Positions 17,433 to 26,622 of a stretch of 64,000 nt of DNA are shown here, piece after piece. The first letter of the stretch is position 1, and every line of letters begins with the position of its first letter. A program made the position numbers and the translations under genes. Under the pieces are notes generated by a model, which was given only the letters and a program-made list of their open reading frames with translations, was not told the DNA's origin and did not search any database. The stretch comes from Pontimonas sp. (GTDB lineage Bacteria > Actinomycetota > Actinomycetes > Actinomycetales > Microbacteriaceae), in contig JAGYJI010000004.1 of NCBI GenBank assembly GCA_018402295.1, forward strand, positions 1 to 64,000, written 5' to 3'.

Positions 17433-18197
17433 ATGACTAATCCCTTGACTCCCGGCCAGCTCACCGGTGCACGAGCACTCATCACCGGCTCCTCCCGAGG
17501 AATCGGTGCAAAAACTGCCGAATACCTCGCCGAAGCGGGTGCGTCTGTGGTCATTAACTACCGCAACAAAGAAGCGCGTGCTCAGAAGCTGGTGGAGAGT
17601 ATCCAGTCATCTGGTGGCACAGCAATCGCACTGGGCGCAGACCTGACAGACCCGGTGGGCGTTGCGCGCATGATCGGCGCCATCACAGAGAGCCTCGGTG
17701 GTCTGGACCTTCTGGTGTTGAACGCTTCAGGTGGGATGGAAGCCGACATGGGCGAGGACTATGCCATGAAGCTCAATCGCGATTCCCAAGTGGGTCTCCT
17801 GATGAGTGTTTTGCCCCTGATGGATCGCGGTGCTCGGGTTGTCTTTGTCACCAGTCACCAGGCTCACTTCATCCGCGAGGTGGAGACAATGCCGGAGTAT
17901 CTTCCCGTGGCCCTGTCCAAACGAGCGGGTGAGGACGCTCTCCGCGGGATGAACGACCAGATGAAGGGCCTCGGTATCGACTTCGTGGTGGTCTCAGGCG
18001 ACATGATCGAGGGCACGGTGACCGCAACCCTGCTCAACCGCGCAAACCCGGGAGTCCTCGAGCAGCGCAAAGAACAGGTCGGAAAGCTCTACAACGTGGA
18101 CGAGTTTGCCGCTGAGGTCGCCTTGGCGGCGGTCGAGGATATCCCCAAGGACCACACACGGCTCGTAGGCGATATTTCCAGCTTCCAGAAGGCCTAG
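17433..18197 (+). CDS. Short-chain dehydrogenase/reductase (SDR)
   Basis: NAD(P)-dependent oxidoreductase with a Rossmann fold, 254 residues. The cofactor motif is ALITGSSRGIGAKTAEYLAEAG, followed by the NRxK-like segment VVINYRNKEARAQKLVE, which suggests NADP preference. LLVLNASGGME replaces the usual NNAG motif. The catalytic Ser-Tyr-Lys triad is altered: in place of YxxxK the sequence reads PVALSKRAGEDAL, so the tyrosine is missing. SDRs with this variant exist, but catalysis is uncertain. Substrate unknown. The stop overlaps the start of the Nudix gene by one base. Confidence 0.8.
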   Translation: MTNPLTPGQLTGARALITGSSRGIGAKTAEYLAEAGASVVINYRNKEARAQKLVESIQSSGGTAIALGADLTDPVGVARMIGAITESLGGLDLLVLNASGGMEADMGEDYAMKLNRDSQVGLLMSVLPLMDRGARVVFVTSHQAHFIREVETMPEYLPVALSKRAGEDALRGMNDQMKGLGIDFVVVSGDMIEGTVTATLLNRANPGVLEQRKEQVGKLYNVDEFAAEVALAAVEDIPKDHTRLVGDISSFQKA

Positions 18198-18649
18198 TGG
18201 CGCCCCAGGACCGTCTCAGGCTCACCAGCCGTATTCTGCTGATGGACCCCACGGGTGCGTGCCTGTTTTTCTTCACCGCAGCACCAGACTCCTCGGGTTT
18301 TGCTCGCTGGATTACCCCCGGCGGCGGTGTTGACCCCGGAGAAACCCACGCCGAAGCAGCGTTACGGGAGCTCTATGAGGAAACCGGTCGTGCCTTTGAT
18401 GAGGTGGGAGAGCCGGTGTGGACGTATAGCTTCGAGGTGAGCTTCGACGAAGCTGACCACAATCGGGGATACGCCGAGTACTTTGTGGTGCCAACAGAGC
18501 GTTTCGAACCAGCCAGCACGTTCTGGACTGCAGAAGAACACGTTGACGTCACCAACTGGGGCTGGTTTAGCGCGGATGAGTTGGAGGCGAGGGGTGAACC
18601 CTTTGAGCCCTCAGCGTTGCCCGAGGTGATGAAATCGCTCGCCCCCTGA
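18197..18649 (+). CDS. Nudix hydrolase
   Basis: Hydrolase of nucleoside diphosphate-linked compounds, 150 residues, GTG start overlapping the SDR stop. The Nudix box is complete: GGVDPGETHAEAALRELYEETG, with the metal-binding REL-EE residues. The N-terminal segment (RLTSRILLMDPTGACLFFF) and WITPGGG are standard. Substrate cannot be assigned from sequence; the EYFVV and VTNWGWFSADEL segments resemble actinobacterial proteins annotated simply as NUDIX domain proteins. Confidence 0.88.
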   Translation: MAPQDRLRLTSRILLMDPTGACLFFFTAAPDSSGFARWITPGGGVDPGETHAEAALRELYEETGRAFDEVGEPVWTYSFEVSFDEADHNRGYAEYFVVPTERFEPASTFWTAEEHVDVTNWGWFSADELEARGEPFEPSALPEVMKSLAP

Positions 18650-18729
18650 TTATAGACTCCGATAATCTATATTATGTCAGATTGAGCGATAAGGCGCGAT
18701 TCGAGAGACCCCGCACCCCCTACCCCGAG
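18650..18729. other. AT-rich spacer between convergent genes
   Basis: An 80-bp gap between the Nudix and trpD stops, far more AT-rich than the surroundings. A 6-bp inverted repeat GATTAT/ATAATC with 8 bp between the arms begins at the Nudix stop codon. It could end transcription from either side but has no clear U-tract. Nothing else recognisable. Confidence 0.3.
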
Positions 18730-19785
18730 CTAATGGTGGGTCGCCGCTACCCAGTCCTCTAGTTTTTTCTGGGCAAGGCCCGAGTCAAGGGTTGACTCAG
18801 CTACGGAAATCTTTTCGCGCAGGCGCTCCATCAATCCGCGTTCACGCTCCGCAGGGTTTTCTGCCAAAGCAAACGCAACGAGGCCCGCTGCGGCGTTGAG
18901 CACCACAATGTCTCGAACGGGTCCCGGATCGCCCGCGAGAACGCTTCTGGCCAAGCTGGCGTTGTGTTCGGGACCCTCTCCGAGTAGGTCTGCTGGTCGG
19001 GCCTTCTTGAGACCCAGCTCCTCCGAGTTGACATCGTGCTCATAGATCTGGCCTCTGGTGACCTCCCACACGTGCGAGTGACCGGTGGTGGTCATTTTGT
19101 CGATGCCATCGTCACCTCGATAGACCAGTGCTGTGGCACCTCGAGTCCTAAACACTCCGGCAACTTGGGGAACACGACCCAAATTGCTCACTCCCACGGC
19201 GCTCGCTTCAGGCCTCACCGGGTTACACAGTGGCCCCAGAATGTTGAAGACGGTGGGAATTCCGATTTCTTTGCGCGCGGTGGCCGCGTGCCGGAAACCG
19301 GGGTGGAATTTTGCGGCAAACACGAACGTCAACCCGACCTCGTGAAAAACTCGCGCCACATCGCTCGGTTCCAGCTCTAGGTTCACCCCCAGCGCCCCCA
19401 GAACGTCACTGGCTCCTGAGGCGGAACTCGCTGCACGGTTGCCGTGCTTGACCACGGGGACACCTGCAGCGGCGGCCACAATCGAGGCAATCGAGGAAAC
19501 GTTCACCACCGCGCCATACGGGTCTCCCCCAGTTCCCACAATGTCGAGGACCATCGACTCGATAGGAAGGGCAACCGCGTGCTTGAGCACGGCATCACGG
19601 AAACCGACAATCTCGTCCACCGTTTCTGATTTGGCCCGCAAGGCCACCAGGAAGGCTGCCATTTGGGAGTCCGTGACCTCCCCCGCCATCACCGCTTCCA
19701 TGGCACCAGTCGCTTGCGCCACGGTGAGGTCACGTCGCTCGAGCAGCTGGGTAATTGTTTCTGGCCACGAGAAATCGGAGGGCAT
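18730..19785 (-). CDS. trpD: Anthranilate phosphoribosyltransferase TrpD
   Basis: Transfers phosphoribose from PRPP to anthranilate in tryptophan synthesis. The PRPP-binding signature is DIVGTGGDPYGAVVNVSSIAS, followed by VVKHGNRAASSASGASDVLGALG and FNILGPLCNPVRP. The track start (19827) adds 14 residues; the ATG at 19785 (MPSDFSWPETI) aligns better with the family N-terminus and has TAGCAT 7 nt upstream, consistent with a leaderless mRNA. No other trp genes are adjacent. trpD beside ctaE-qcrCAB is common actinobacterial synteny. Confidence 0.93.
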   Translation of the reverse strand: MPSDFSWPETITQLLERRDLTVAQATGAMEAVMAGEVTDSQMAAFLVALRAKSETVDEIVGFRDAVLKHAVALPIESMVLDIVGTGGDPYGAVVNVSSIASIVAAAAGVPVVKHGNRAASSASGASDVLGALGVNLELEPSDVARVFHEVGLTFVFAAKFHPGFRHAATARKEIGIPTVFNILGPLCNPVRPEASAVGVSNLGRVPQVAGVFRTRGATALVYRGDDGIDKMTTTGHSHVWEVTRGQIYEHDVNSEELGLKKARPADLLGEGPEHNASLARSVLAGDPGPVRDIVVLNAAAGLVAFALAENPAERERGLMERLREKISVAESTLDSGLAQKKLEDWVAATHH

Positions 19786-19792
19786 AGTGCCC

Positions 19793-19798
19793 ATGCTA
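19793..19798 (-). promoter_or_regulatory. -10 element (TAGCAT) for trpD
   Basis: TAGCAT on the minus strand ends 7 nt before the ATG at 19785. It argues for that start over the upstream ATG at 19827. Confidence 0.4.
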
Positions 19799-19847
19799 CC
19801 GGCCGAATCGGGCATGTCGTGGGGCAAAGTCCCAGTCTGGCATCAGG

Positions 19848-19853
19848 CATAAT
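19848..19853 (+). promoter_or_regulatory. -10 element (CATAAT) for ctaE-qcrCAB
   Basis: CATAAT is followed by GGAGGG and the ctaE GTG with no spacer. The purine run is too close to serve as a ribosome site, so transcription probably starts at or near the GTG. Confidence 0.45.
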
Positions 19854-19859
19854 GGAGGG

Positions 19860-20489
19860 GTGAGCAGCACATCTCTAACACCAGGTCTTTCCGCGCCCAC
19901 AGTAAATCGACCCAATGTCGTTGCTGTGGGCACCATCGTGTGGCTGGGTAGCGAGGTGATGTTTTTCGCGGGGCTGTTTGCGATCTATTTCACGCTTCGC
20001 TCGACATCGCCCGAACTATGGGAGTCCCGTGTTCCCCTGCTCGATATCCCTTTCGCAGCGGTCAACACGACGATTCTCGTGCTCTCCAGTGTGACCGCAC
20101 AGTTTGGTGTGTTTGCCGCTGAGCGCTTGCAAGCTCGAGCAACCGGCTGGAAACCGACCCAGTGGGGCATGATCGAGTGGTTCTTCATCACCTATGCGAT
20201 GGGGGCCATTTTTGTCGCGGGCCAGGTGTATGAGTACGCCCTGCTGGCCTCGTATGGCCTCACGCTTTCTTCGGATGCCTACGGCTCTGCGTTCTTCCTC
20301 ACGACTGGCTTCCACGGCCTCCACGTGGCCGGCGGATTGATTGCGTTCTTGCTGGTAATCGGCCGAGCATATGCTGTGAAGAACTTCACTCATCGGGAGG
20401 CAACCAGCGCCATTGTGGTTTCCTATTACTGGCACTTCGTTGACGTGGTCTGGATCGGTCTGTTCCTCGTCATTTACATCCTGAGATAA
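19860..20489 (+). CDS. ctaE: Cytochrome c oxidase subunit III
   Basis: Subunit of the aa3 terminal oxidase in the cytoplasmic membrane. The 209-residue protein has five predicted membrane helices and the family segments [36 protein letters not shown] and [21 protein letters not shown] start. First gene of the ctaE-qcrC-qcrA-qcrB operon, as usual in actinobacteria, where the bc complex and the oxidase form one supercomplex. The remaining oxidase subunits are encoded convergently at 24.5-27.5 kb. Confidence 0.95.
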   Translation: MSSTSLTPGLSAPTVNRPNVVAVGTIVWLGSEVMFFAGLFAIYFTLRSTSPELWESRVPLLDIPFAAVNTTILVLSSVTAQFGVFAAERLQARATGWKPTQWGMIEWFFITYAMGAIFVAGQVYEYALLASYGLTLSSDAYGSAFFLTTGFHGLHVAGGLIAFLLVIGRAYAVKNFTHREATSAIVVSYYWHFVDVVWIGLFLVIYILR

Positions 20490-20517
20490 CGAGACAAGAA
20501 AGTAGTTGCACTCCCCT

Positions 20518-21318
20518 ATGCCGTCATCCCGCTCCCCTCGCCGTTCCGGTCGTCGCCACCCCCTGATGGGTGCGCTCCTCCTGGTGATTGGTTTGTTCGT
20601 CACTGGCGGCGCTTATGCCGCGGCCAGCACCGGGATCGCACACGCCCAGGACGCTCCGCTGTCGCAAGAGGCGCTGGTGGAAGAGGGCGAGAAGCTCTTC
20701 CTCGCCAACTGCGCAAGCTGTCACGGTCTGAACTCCGAAGGAACCGTTGCCGGGCCGACGTTAATTGGTGTGGGAGCGCTGTCCGTTGATTTCCAGGTCG
20801 GAACAGGTCGGATGCCGATGGCTGCCTCTGGACCTCAGGCCGAGGTCAAACCGGTCCAATTCACGCAGCCCCAAATCGACGCAATGGCTGCCTGGGTTGC
20901 TTCTCTTGCTCCGGGGCCGGGTATGCCAGACCCGAAGTATTACGCCGGTGATGGCGATGTCGCCAATGGAGCAGAACTATTCCGGATCAACTGCGCCATG
21001 TGTCACAACGTCGCAGGAGCCGGTGGTGCGCTCACCGAAGGTAAGTACGCTCCCCACCTGCGCGACTTGGAGCCCATTCACGTCTACGGCGCCATGGTGA
21101 CTGGTCCCCAAAACATGCCCGTATTTAGTGACATGAATTTGAGTCCCGAAGAGAAGAACGACGTCATTACCTATTTGCGCTACCTCGATGAAAACCCGTC
21201 GGTGGGTGGCTTCTCTCTCGGCAGCTTGGGGCCAGTATCCGAAGGTTTGTTCATTTGGCTCATCGGCCTCGGCGGTCTTATTGCCGTCGCGGTGTGGCTG
21301 ACAGCTCGCTCTAACTAG
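20518..21318 (+). CDS. qcrC: Diheme cytochrome c subunit QcrC of the bcc complex
   Basis: Carries electrons from the bc1 core to the aa3 oxidase, replacing a soluble cytochrome c. Two heme c sites are visible: CASCH near residue 68 and CAMCH near 160. A signal/anchor helix lies at the N-terminus (MGALLLVIGLFVTGGAYAAA) and a second membrane helix at the C-terminus (GLFIWLIGLGGLIAVAVWL). The track start is a TTG at 20506, 3 nt after a weak AAGAAAG; the ATG at 20518 is the conventional choice, and both remain possible. 266 residues from the ATG. Confidence 0.94.
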   Translation: MPSSRSPRRSGRRHPLMGALLLVIGLFVTGGAYAAASTGIAHAQDAPLSQEALVEEGEKLFLANCASCHGLNSEGTVAGPTLIGVGALSVDFQVGTGRMPMAASGPQAEVKPVQFTQPQIDAMAAWVASLAPGPGMPDPKYYAGDGDVANGAELFRINCAMCHNVAGAGGALTEGKYAPHLRDLEPIHVYGAMVTGPQNMPVFSDMNLSPEEKNDVITYLRYLDENPSVGGFSLGSLGPVSEGLFIWLIGLGGLIAVAVWLTARSN

Positions 21319-21341
21319 GTCACAGGGAAAGGGAACGCGCA

Positions 21342-22400
21342 ATGGCACAAAAGCCACCGTCTTCGGATGTCGAGACCTCCGGTCACGACGACGTTGTCGA
21401 CCCTGGCACCGCTGTTGAGCGCTCCACTGCGCCGCAGAATCCTGGCTTAGCTCCCGAGCACCAGCGTGTGACGGACTTGGATGACAAAGAAGCCAAGGGT
21501 ATGGAGCGGCGAATCGCTCTGTTCTTTGTGCTCTCCATCGTGGGAAGCGTGTTTGCTGCCGTTGCCTACGTGATTTTTCCGATCATCCCCGGCGACATGA
21601 GCTCCGTGCGCATGAACAACCTCACAGTGGGCCTGGGTCTTTCTGTCGCTCTCCTCGGTGTGGGCATCGGTGCCGTGCAGTGGGCTAAGGCACTCATGCA
21701 CGGGCACGAGCTCGTCGAGGAGCGTCACCCCACCAGGGGCAGCGACGAGTCCCGCCAAGCGGCTGTCGAAACGTTCCAGCAAGCCAACAAGGAGTCGGGG
21801 TTCACGAGACGTTCCCTCATTCGCAACACCCTCTTTGGTGCGCTTATCGCCACACCAATTCCCGCTGTTGTCCTGTTCCGCGACCTCGCGCCAGCGGCGG
21901 ACCCCATTGAGCTCATGAAGACAACCATGTGGTCAGAGGGTGTGCGCCTCACCCGTGACCCCAGTGGAATCCCCATTAAAGCCTCCGAAGTAACCATCGG
22001 GTCTGCGTTCCACGTCGTTCCCGATGGCTGGAAAGACCTCGAACACGGCAAACTCGAAGAAAAGGCCAAAGCAGCTGTTCTGCTGATGCGTTTGCCCGTC
22101 GATGAGCTCAAAGAAGACCCGGCAAAGACCGACTGGTCCTACCAAGGAATTGTGGCGTATTCCAAGATTTGCACCCACGTGGGATGCCCTGTTGCACTCT
22201 ATGAGCAGCAGACGCATCACCTCCTGTGCCCCTGCCACCAATCTGAGTTTGACGTGGCAAATCACTGTGAAGTTATCTTTGGGCCCGCGGCACGCCCCCT
22301 TCCACAGCTTCCTATCACCATTGATGCGGAAGGATACCTGGTAGCACGAAGTGGTTTCACTGAACCTGTTGGACCGAGTTTCTGGGAGCGTCAACTGTGA
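21342..22400 (+). CDS. qcrA: Rieske iron-sulfur protein QcrA
   Basis: High-potential [2Fe-2S] subunit of the cytochrome bc complex. Cluster ligands are in CTHVGCP and CPCHQSEFD. As in other actinobacteria there are three membrane helices before the Rieske domain: ALFFVLSIVGSVFAAVAYVIF, LTVGLGLSVALLGVGIGAVQW and FGALIATPIPAVVLF. Before the third helix, TRRSLIRNT resembles a twin-arginine motif, consistent with Tat-dependent insertion known for this family. GGGAA lies just upstream of the ATG. The 3' end overlaps qcrB by 4 bp. Confidence 0.95.
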   Translation: MAQKPPSSDVETSGHDDVVDPGTAVERSTAPQNPGLAPEHQRVTDLDDKEAKGMERRIALFFVLSIVGSVFAAVAYVIFPIIPGDMSSVRMNNLTVGLGLSVALLGVGIGAVQWAKALMHGHELVEERHPTRGSDESRQAAVETFQQANKESGFTRRSLIRNTLFGALIATPIPAVVLFRDLAPAADPIELMKTTMWSEGVRLTRDPSGIPIKASEVTIGSAFHVVPDGWKDLEHGKLEEKAKAAVLLMRLPVDELKEDPAKTDWSYQGIVAYSKICTHVGCPVALYEQQTHHLLCPCHQSEFDVANHCEVIFGPAARPLPQLPITIDAEGYLVARSGFTEPVGPSFWERQL

Positions 22401-24010
22401 GCACAACACTAGAGAGCACACCCCAAGCTGATGTCGGCCGTGGCATGCGGTTTACCAACTGGGCTGCCAACTACGTAGACGAGCGCACCAGCGCCTCCAC
22501 CGCGGTCAAAACGCTCGGTCGCAAAATTTTCCCTGACCACTGGTCCTTCATGCTCGGTGAAGTGGCGCTGTACTCGTTCATCGTCATCCTGATCAGTGGA
22601 ACCTTCCTGACCTTCTACTACGACCCCTCCATGTCCCACGTGCCCTACGAGGGCTCCTACCTGCCCCTCAAGGGCATCGAAATGTCGGTGGCCTACCACA
22701 CCTCACTCGATCTCTCCTTCGACATTCGAGGCGGACTGTTGATGAGGCAGGTCCACCACTGGGCAGCCCTGCTGTTTGTCGCGGCCATCGCGCTGCACAT
22801 GCTTCGGGTGTTCTTCACCGGAGCATTCCGCAAGCCTCGTGAGCTCAACTGGATCGTCGGATTCCTGCTTTTTGTTCTGGCCATGGCCGAGGGTTTCACC
22901 GGCTACAGCCTCCCCGATGACCTGCTGTCCGGAAACGGCCTGCGCATCATCGATGGCATGATCAAAGCCTTCCCCGTGGTCGGCGTGTGGATGTCCTATC
23001 TGTTCTTCGGTGACCAATTCCCCGGAATGGAAGTCATTCCGCGGTTGTATGTGTTGCACATCATGCTGTTGCCCGCAATCCTGATTGCCACTTTGGCCAT
23101 CCACATGGTCCTGTTGGTCGTCAACAAGCACACCCAGTTCGCTGGCCCCGGTCGCACGAACGACAACGTGGTGGGCTCGCCGGTCATGCCGGTGTTTGCC
23201 GCAAAGGCTGGTGGCTTCTTCTTCCTGGTGTTCGGTGTGATCATGCTGATTGCCTCGCTCTTCACCATCAACCCGATATGGAACTACGGGCCCTACGACC
23301 CCTCCCCTGTGTCAGCGGGGACACAACCTGACTGGTATATCGGTTTTGCCGATGGGGCCCTGCGATTGGTCCCGCCGGGCTGGGAGTTTGTGCTCTTTGG
23401 CTACACCTGGGCCATGAACATTCTTGCCCCAACGGTGGTTCTCATTGTGTTCCTCGGCGCCGTCGCCGTGTATCCATTCTTCGAAGCGTGGGTGACGGGC
23501 GATAAGCGCGAGCACCACATCGCGGAGCGCCCCCGAAACGCCCCCACCCGCACGGCTATTGGTGCCACAGGCATCGTGTTCTACGCGGTCCTCTGGGCTG
23601 CAGCGAGCTCCGACCTCATTGCCACGCACTTCAAAATGACGATCGAGGGTGTCATCAACACATTGCAGGTGCTGCTGATTCTGGCCCCTATCGCGGCGTT
23701 CATGATCACCAAGCGCACCTGTCTCGCCCTGCAGCGGAAGGATCGTGAAATCGCGCTCCACGGCTACGAGAGTGGACGGATTGTTCGTTTGCCCGGTGGA
23801 GAATATGTCGAGGTTCACGAACAGCTCGATGACTATGAGCGCTGGAGACTCCTGGACTACAACGAGTACCAGCCCCTCACGGTGCGACCCAACGATGAAG
23901 GTCGAATCACGGTGGGCACCAAGTTGCGAGCGGGAGTATCTCGCTGGTTCTTTGAGGATCGGGTGCTCCCGATCGAGGCTAAAGAGCTCGAAGGCGCCGG
24001 CAAACACTAG
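22397..24010 (+). CDS. qcrB: Cytochrome b subunit QcrB
   Basis: Membrane core of the bcc complex, where menaquinol is oxidised. The GTG-initiated protein has 537 residues, longer than mitochondrial cytochrome b because of the actinobacterial C-terminal extension. Heme-ligating histidine segments include VHHWAALLFVAAIALHMLRVFF and VLHIMLLPAILIATLAIHMVLLVVNKH. The quinol-site region reads GFTGYSLPDDLLSGNG, with PDD in place of the more usual PDDLxS context. The tail carries LHGYESGRIVRLPGGEYVEVH, typical of QcrB. Last gene of the operon; 45 bp separate it from the convergent GNAT gene. Confidence 0.95.
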   Translation: MSTTLESTPQADVGRGMRFTNWAANYVDERTSASTAVKTLGRKIFPDHWSFMLGEVALYSFIVILISGTFLTFYYDPSMSHVPYEGSYLPLKGIEMSVAYHTSLDLSFDIRGGLLMRQVHHWAALLFVAAIALHMLRVFFTGAFRKPRELNWIVGFLLFVLAMAEGFTGYSLPDDLLSGNGLRIIDGMIKAFPVVGVWMSYLFFGDQFPGMEVIPRLYVLHIMLLPAILIATLAIHMVLLVVNKHTQFAGPGRTNDNVVGSPVMPVFAAKAGGFFFLVFGVIMLIASLFTINPIWNYGPYDPSPVSAGTQPDWYIGFADGALRLVPPGWEFVLFGYTWAMNILAPTVVLIVFLGAVAVYPFFEAWVTGDKREHHIAERPRNAPTRTAIGATGIVFYAVLWAAASSDLIATHFKMTIEGVINTLQVLLILAPIAAFMITKRTCLALQRKDREIALHGYESGRIVRLPGGEYVEVHEQLDDYERWRLLDYNEYQPLTVRPNDEGRITVGTKLRAGVSRWFFEDRVLPIEAKELEGAGKH

Positions 24011-24055
24011 CGGTGTGAGCCGGGTTATCGCCGAGCGGTCGATAAACCCTCAGCT

Positions 24056-24490
24056 CTAGAAGAGTCTCCGCATGTATTCGGCCTGCTGGGTGTAGCCGAG
24101 TCGGTCATAGAAGCCCCCTGCACGCCGTGAGGCGACGGTCAACTGGGTGACACCGCCTTCTTCGCAGGCCTGCTCTACGGCTCGGACCAGAGCTGTCCCC
24201 ACTCCCCTGGTCTGAAGGGTGTCATCCACCACAATCTCTTGCAGCTGGGCCGAGGGGCCATTGGTATAGAGCAGGTGAGAGATGGTGGTGAGTGCGTATC
24301 CCGCGATAACGCCGTCAACCTCGGCAACGTGCAGGAGTGACCGGGGGTGATCTGCCAGCACCTGGGGGAAAGTAGTGCGAAAAGCCTCCGCATCCACGGG
24401 CACAGCGTGGCCAAGACGCCCCACCAACGCGAGAATTGCCTCGCTATCGGCTGTGGTAGCGAACCGGATGACGGGGGTACTAGCGGGCAA
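24056..24490 (-). CDS. GNAT family N-acetyltransferase
   Basis: Acyl-CoA dependent N-acetyltransferase of about 144 residues. The acetyl-CoA site is LQTRGVGTALVRAVEQACEEGG, corresponding to Q/RxxGxG/A, after the beta strand QLQEIVVDD. The family end FYDRLGYTQQAEYMRRLF is intact. The track start (24532) reads through part of ctaF. A TTG at 24490 (LPASTPVIRFATTADS) overlaps the ctaF stop and gives a normal N-terminus; this start is tentative. Probably co-transcribed with ctaCDF. Substrate unknown. Confidence 0.8.
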   Translation of the reverse strand: MPASTPVIRFATTADSEAILALVGRLGHAVPVDAEAFRTTFPQVLADHPRSLLHVAEVDGVIAGYALTTISHLLYTNGPSAQLQEIVVDDTLQTRGVGTALVRAVEQACEEGGVTQLTVASRRAGGFYDRLGYTQQAEYMRRLF

Positions 24491-24896
24491 AATATCCTCG
24501 GTAATACTCGTAGGTCCAACCCACGATACCAATCAAGATAAAGGGCACGGCATACAGCGAGACCCAGTAGCCAACGGCGAGGCCGAGGAACGCCACCGCG
24601 GCGCCTCCCGCGAGCATGATGGGCCACCAGCTCCACGGGCTATAAAAGCCGATTTCGGGGTCGCCCTCATCAATCTCGGCATCCAGTCGGTCTTCGGGCA
24701 GGTCTCCGCCCTGGTTCCTCAGTTGAACCTGCAGATAGAAGGCGATAAATATTGTCAGCGCCCCGCTCAGCACAATGGCCAGCGAACCCACCCACTCCAC
24801 GGCACCTGAGTCGATGAGTGACCAGATCGTGTATATGGCGGCCAGGGCAAAGAAATATGCCGTCAGGACCCACAGGAGAGCAATGTTTGTCTTCAT
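24480..24896 (-). CDS. ctaF: Cytochrome c oxidase subunit IV, actinobacterial type
   Basis: Small accessory subunit of the aa3 oxidase, unrelated to the mitochondrial subunit IV. It has 138 residues with four predicted helices in two pairs: ALLWVLTAYFFALAAIYTIW, WVGSLAIVLSGALTIFIAFYL, WPIMLAGGAAVAFLGLAV and VPFILIGIVGWTYEYYRGY. The GFYSPWSWWPI segment is a family hallmark. It lies 11 bp downstream of ctaD. Confidence 0.93.
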   Translation of the reverse strand: MKTNIALLWVLTAYFFALAAIYTIWSLIDSGAVEWVGSLAIVLSGALTIFIAFYLQVQLRNQGGDLPEDRLDAEIDEGDPEIGFYSPWSWWPIMLAGGAAVAFLGLAVGYWVSLYAVPFILIGIVGWTYEYYRGYFAR

Positions 24897-24907
24897 GAGT
24901 TCCTAGC

Positions 24908-26616
24908 CTATTTCGCCGCCTGTGCGGGGGCTTTCTTTTCCCGCTCAATAGCCGGCAGATCGACTTCCGGGTGGTTGAGATCAAAGGCAGGCGACTCTGA
25001 CCGAATCCGAGGAATCGAGGTGAAGTTGTGGCGGGGAGGAGGACACGAGGTTGCCCACTCCAGCGAGCGACCGTAGCCCCACGGGTCGTTCACCGTCACC
25101 TTCTGCCCGTTACGAGCAGTCAGGTAGACGTTGAGGAAGAACGGAATCATCGACAGCGCCAGAAGCACCGATCCCACCGTGGAGAGCTGGTTCATCCAGG
25201 TAAAGCCATCCTCCGGGAGGTAGGTCGCGTAACGCCTGGGCATACCCATGACGCCAAGCCAGTGCTGAATCAGGAACGTCATGTGGAAGCCTACGAACAG
25301 GATCCAGAAGTGCACGTGCCCCAGGGACTCGTTGAGCATTTTCCCGGTGAACTTAGGCCACCAGAAGTAGAAGCCCGCGAACATCGCGAAGACGACTGTT
25401 CCAAACACCACATAGTGGAAGTGAGCCACCACGAAGTAGCTGTCCGAGACGTGGAAATCAAGCGGTGGGGAGGCCAGGATCACACCGGTAAGGCCACCGA
25501 ACACGAAGGAGATGAGGAAGCCCAAAGCAAAGACAATGGGGTCTCAAACGTGACGGAGCCCCGCCACATGGTGCCTATCCAGTTGAATATCTTCACACCG
25601 GTGGGCACCGCTATGAGCATCGTCATCAGAGCAAAGAACGGAAGCAAGACGGAACCCGTTACATACATGTGGTGAGCCCACACGGTCATCGACAGAGCCG
25701 CAATCGCAATCGTCGCGTAGACCAGTGTCTTGTACCCAAAGATCGGCTTACGGCTGAAGACCGGGAAAATCTCCGAGACAATTCCAAAGAAGGGCAAAGC
25801 GATGATGTACACCTCGGGGTGACCAAAGAACCAGAACAGGTGTTGCCAGAGGATGGCCCCACCATTGGCCGCGTCATAGACATGGGAGCCAAACACCCGG
25901 TCGGAGCCCAATGCGAGCATCGCAGCCGCCAACACGGGAAACGCCAACAACACAAGAATTGAGGTGACCAGGGTGTTCCAGGTGAAAATCGGCATACGCC
26001 ACATCGTCATTCCGGGAACGCGCATCGTGATGATGGTGGTGATGAAGTTCACGGCACCCAAAATGGTCCCGAAACCGCTCAAACCCAGACCAAACACCCA
26101 GAGGTTTGCCCCCAGTCCCGGCGAGAACGTCTGACTCGATAGCGGGGCATAAGCAAACCACCCAAAGGCGGCCGCGCCCTGCGGGGTCAGGAACCCGGCA
26201 ACGGCAATGAGCGAACCAAAACTAAAGAACCAGTAGGCAAGGGCGTTCAGACGCGGGAACGCGACATCGGGGGCACCAATTTGCAGGGGCATCAAGACGT
26301 TTGCGAATCCCGCAAAAAGAGGGGTGGCAAACATCAGCAACATGATGGTGCCGTGCATGGTGAAGAGCTGGTTGTACTGCTCCTTGGTGGCCACAATTTC
26401 GAGACCGGGAGCGAAGAGCTGTGCGCGGATGACCAAAGCCATCACCCCGCCGAGCAGGAAGTAGATGAACGACGTGATCAGGTACAGGTACCCAACCTTC
26501 TTGTGGTCGGTGGTGGTAATCCACTCGACGAAGAGGTTTCCCTTGCGGGCAACTCTCGCGTTCGAGAGACCCTGCGGGGTTTCGGTGACTGAGGGACGGG
26601 GGGCCGTAGTTGTCAT
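24908..26616 (-). CDS. ctaD: Cytochrome c oxidase subunit I (frameshifted)
   Basis: Catalytic heme-copper subunit. Two track ORFs (25480-26616 and 24908-25525) are halves of one gene. The first ends correctly in [10 protein letters not shown], and the second continues with [38 protein letters not shown]. The shift lies at a G4 run on the forward strand (25538-25541); five would restore [16 protein letters not shown], so this is almost certainly a sequencing deletion. Metal ligands are visible: HGTIMLLMF (heme a), [10 protein letters not shown] (CuB and the cross-linked Tyr), HHMY (CuB) and VVAHFHYV. Complete length about 568 residues. Proton uptake residues appear conserved. Confidence 0.93.
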
Positions 26617-26622
26617 CTGCTG

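Noticed and set aside
18643-18670. GATTAT/ATAATC inverted repeat as an intrinsic terminator
   Set aside because: Only 6 AT-rich base pairs and no U-tract on either strand; too weak to call.
24908-26616. Two separate cytochrome oxidase subunit I genes
   Set aside because: The two ORFs are consecutive halves of one CtaD, and one missing base in a G4 run on the forward strand explains the split.
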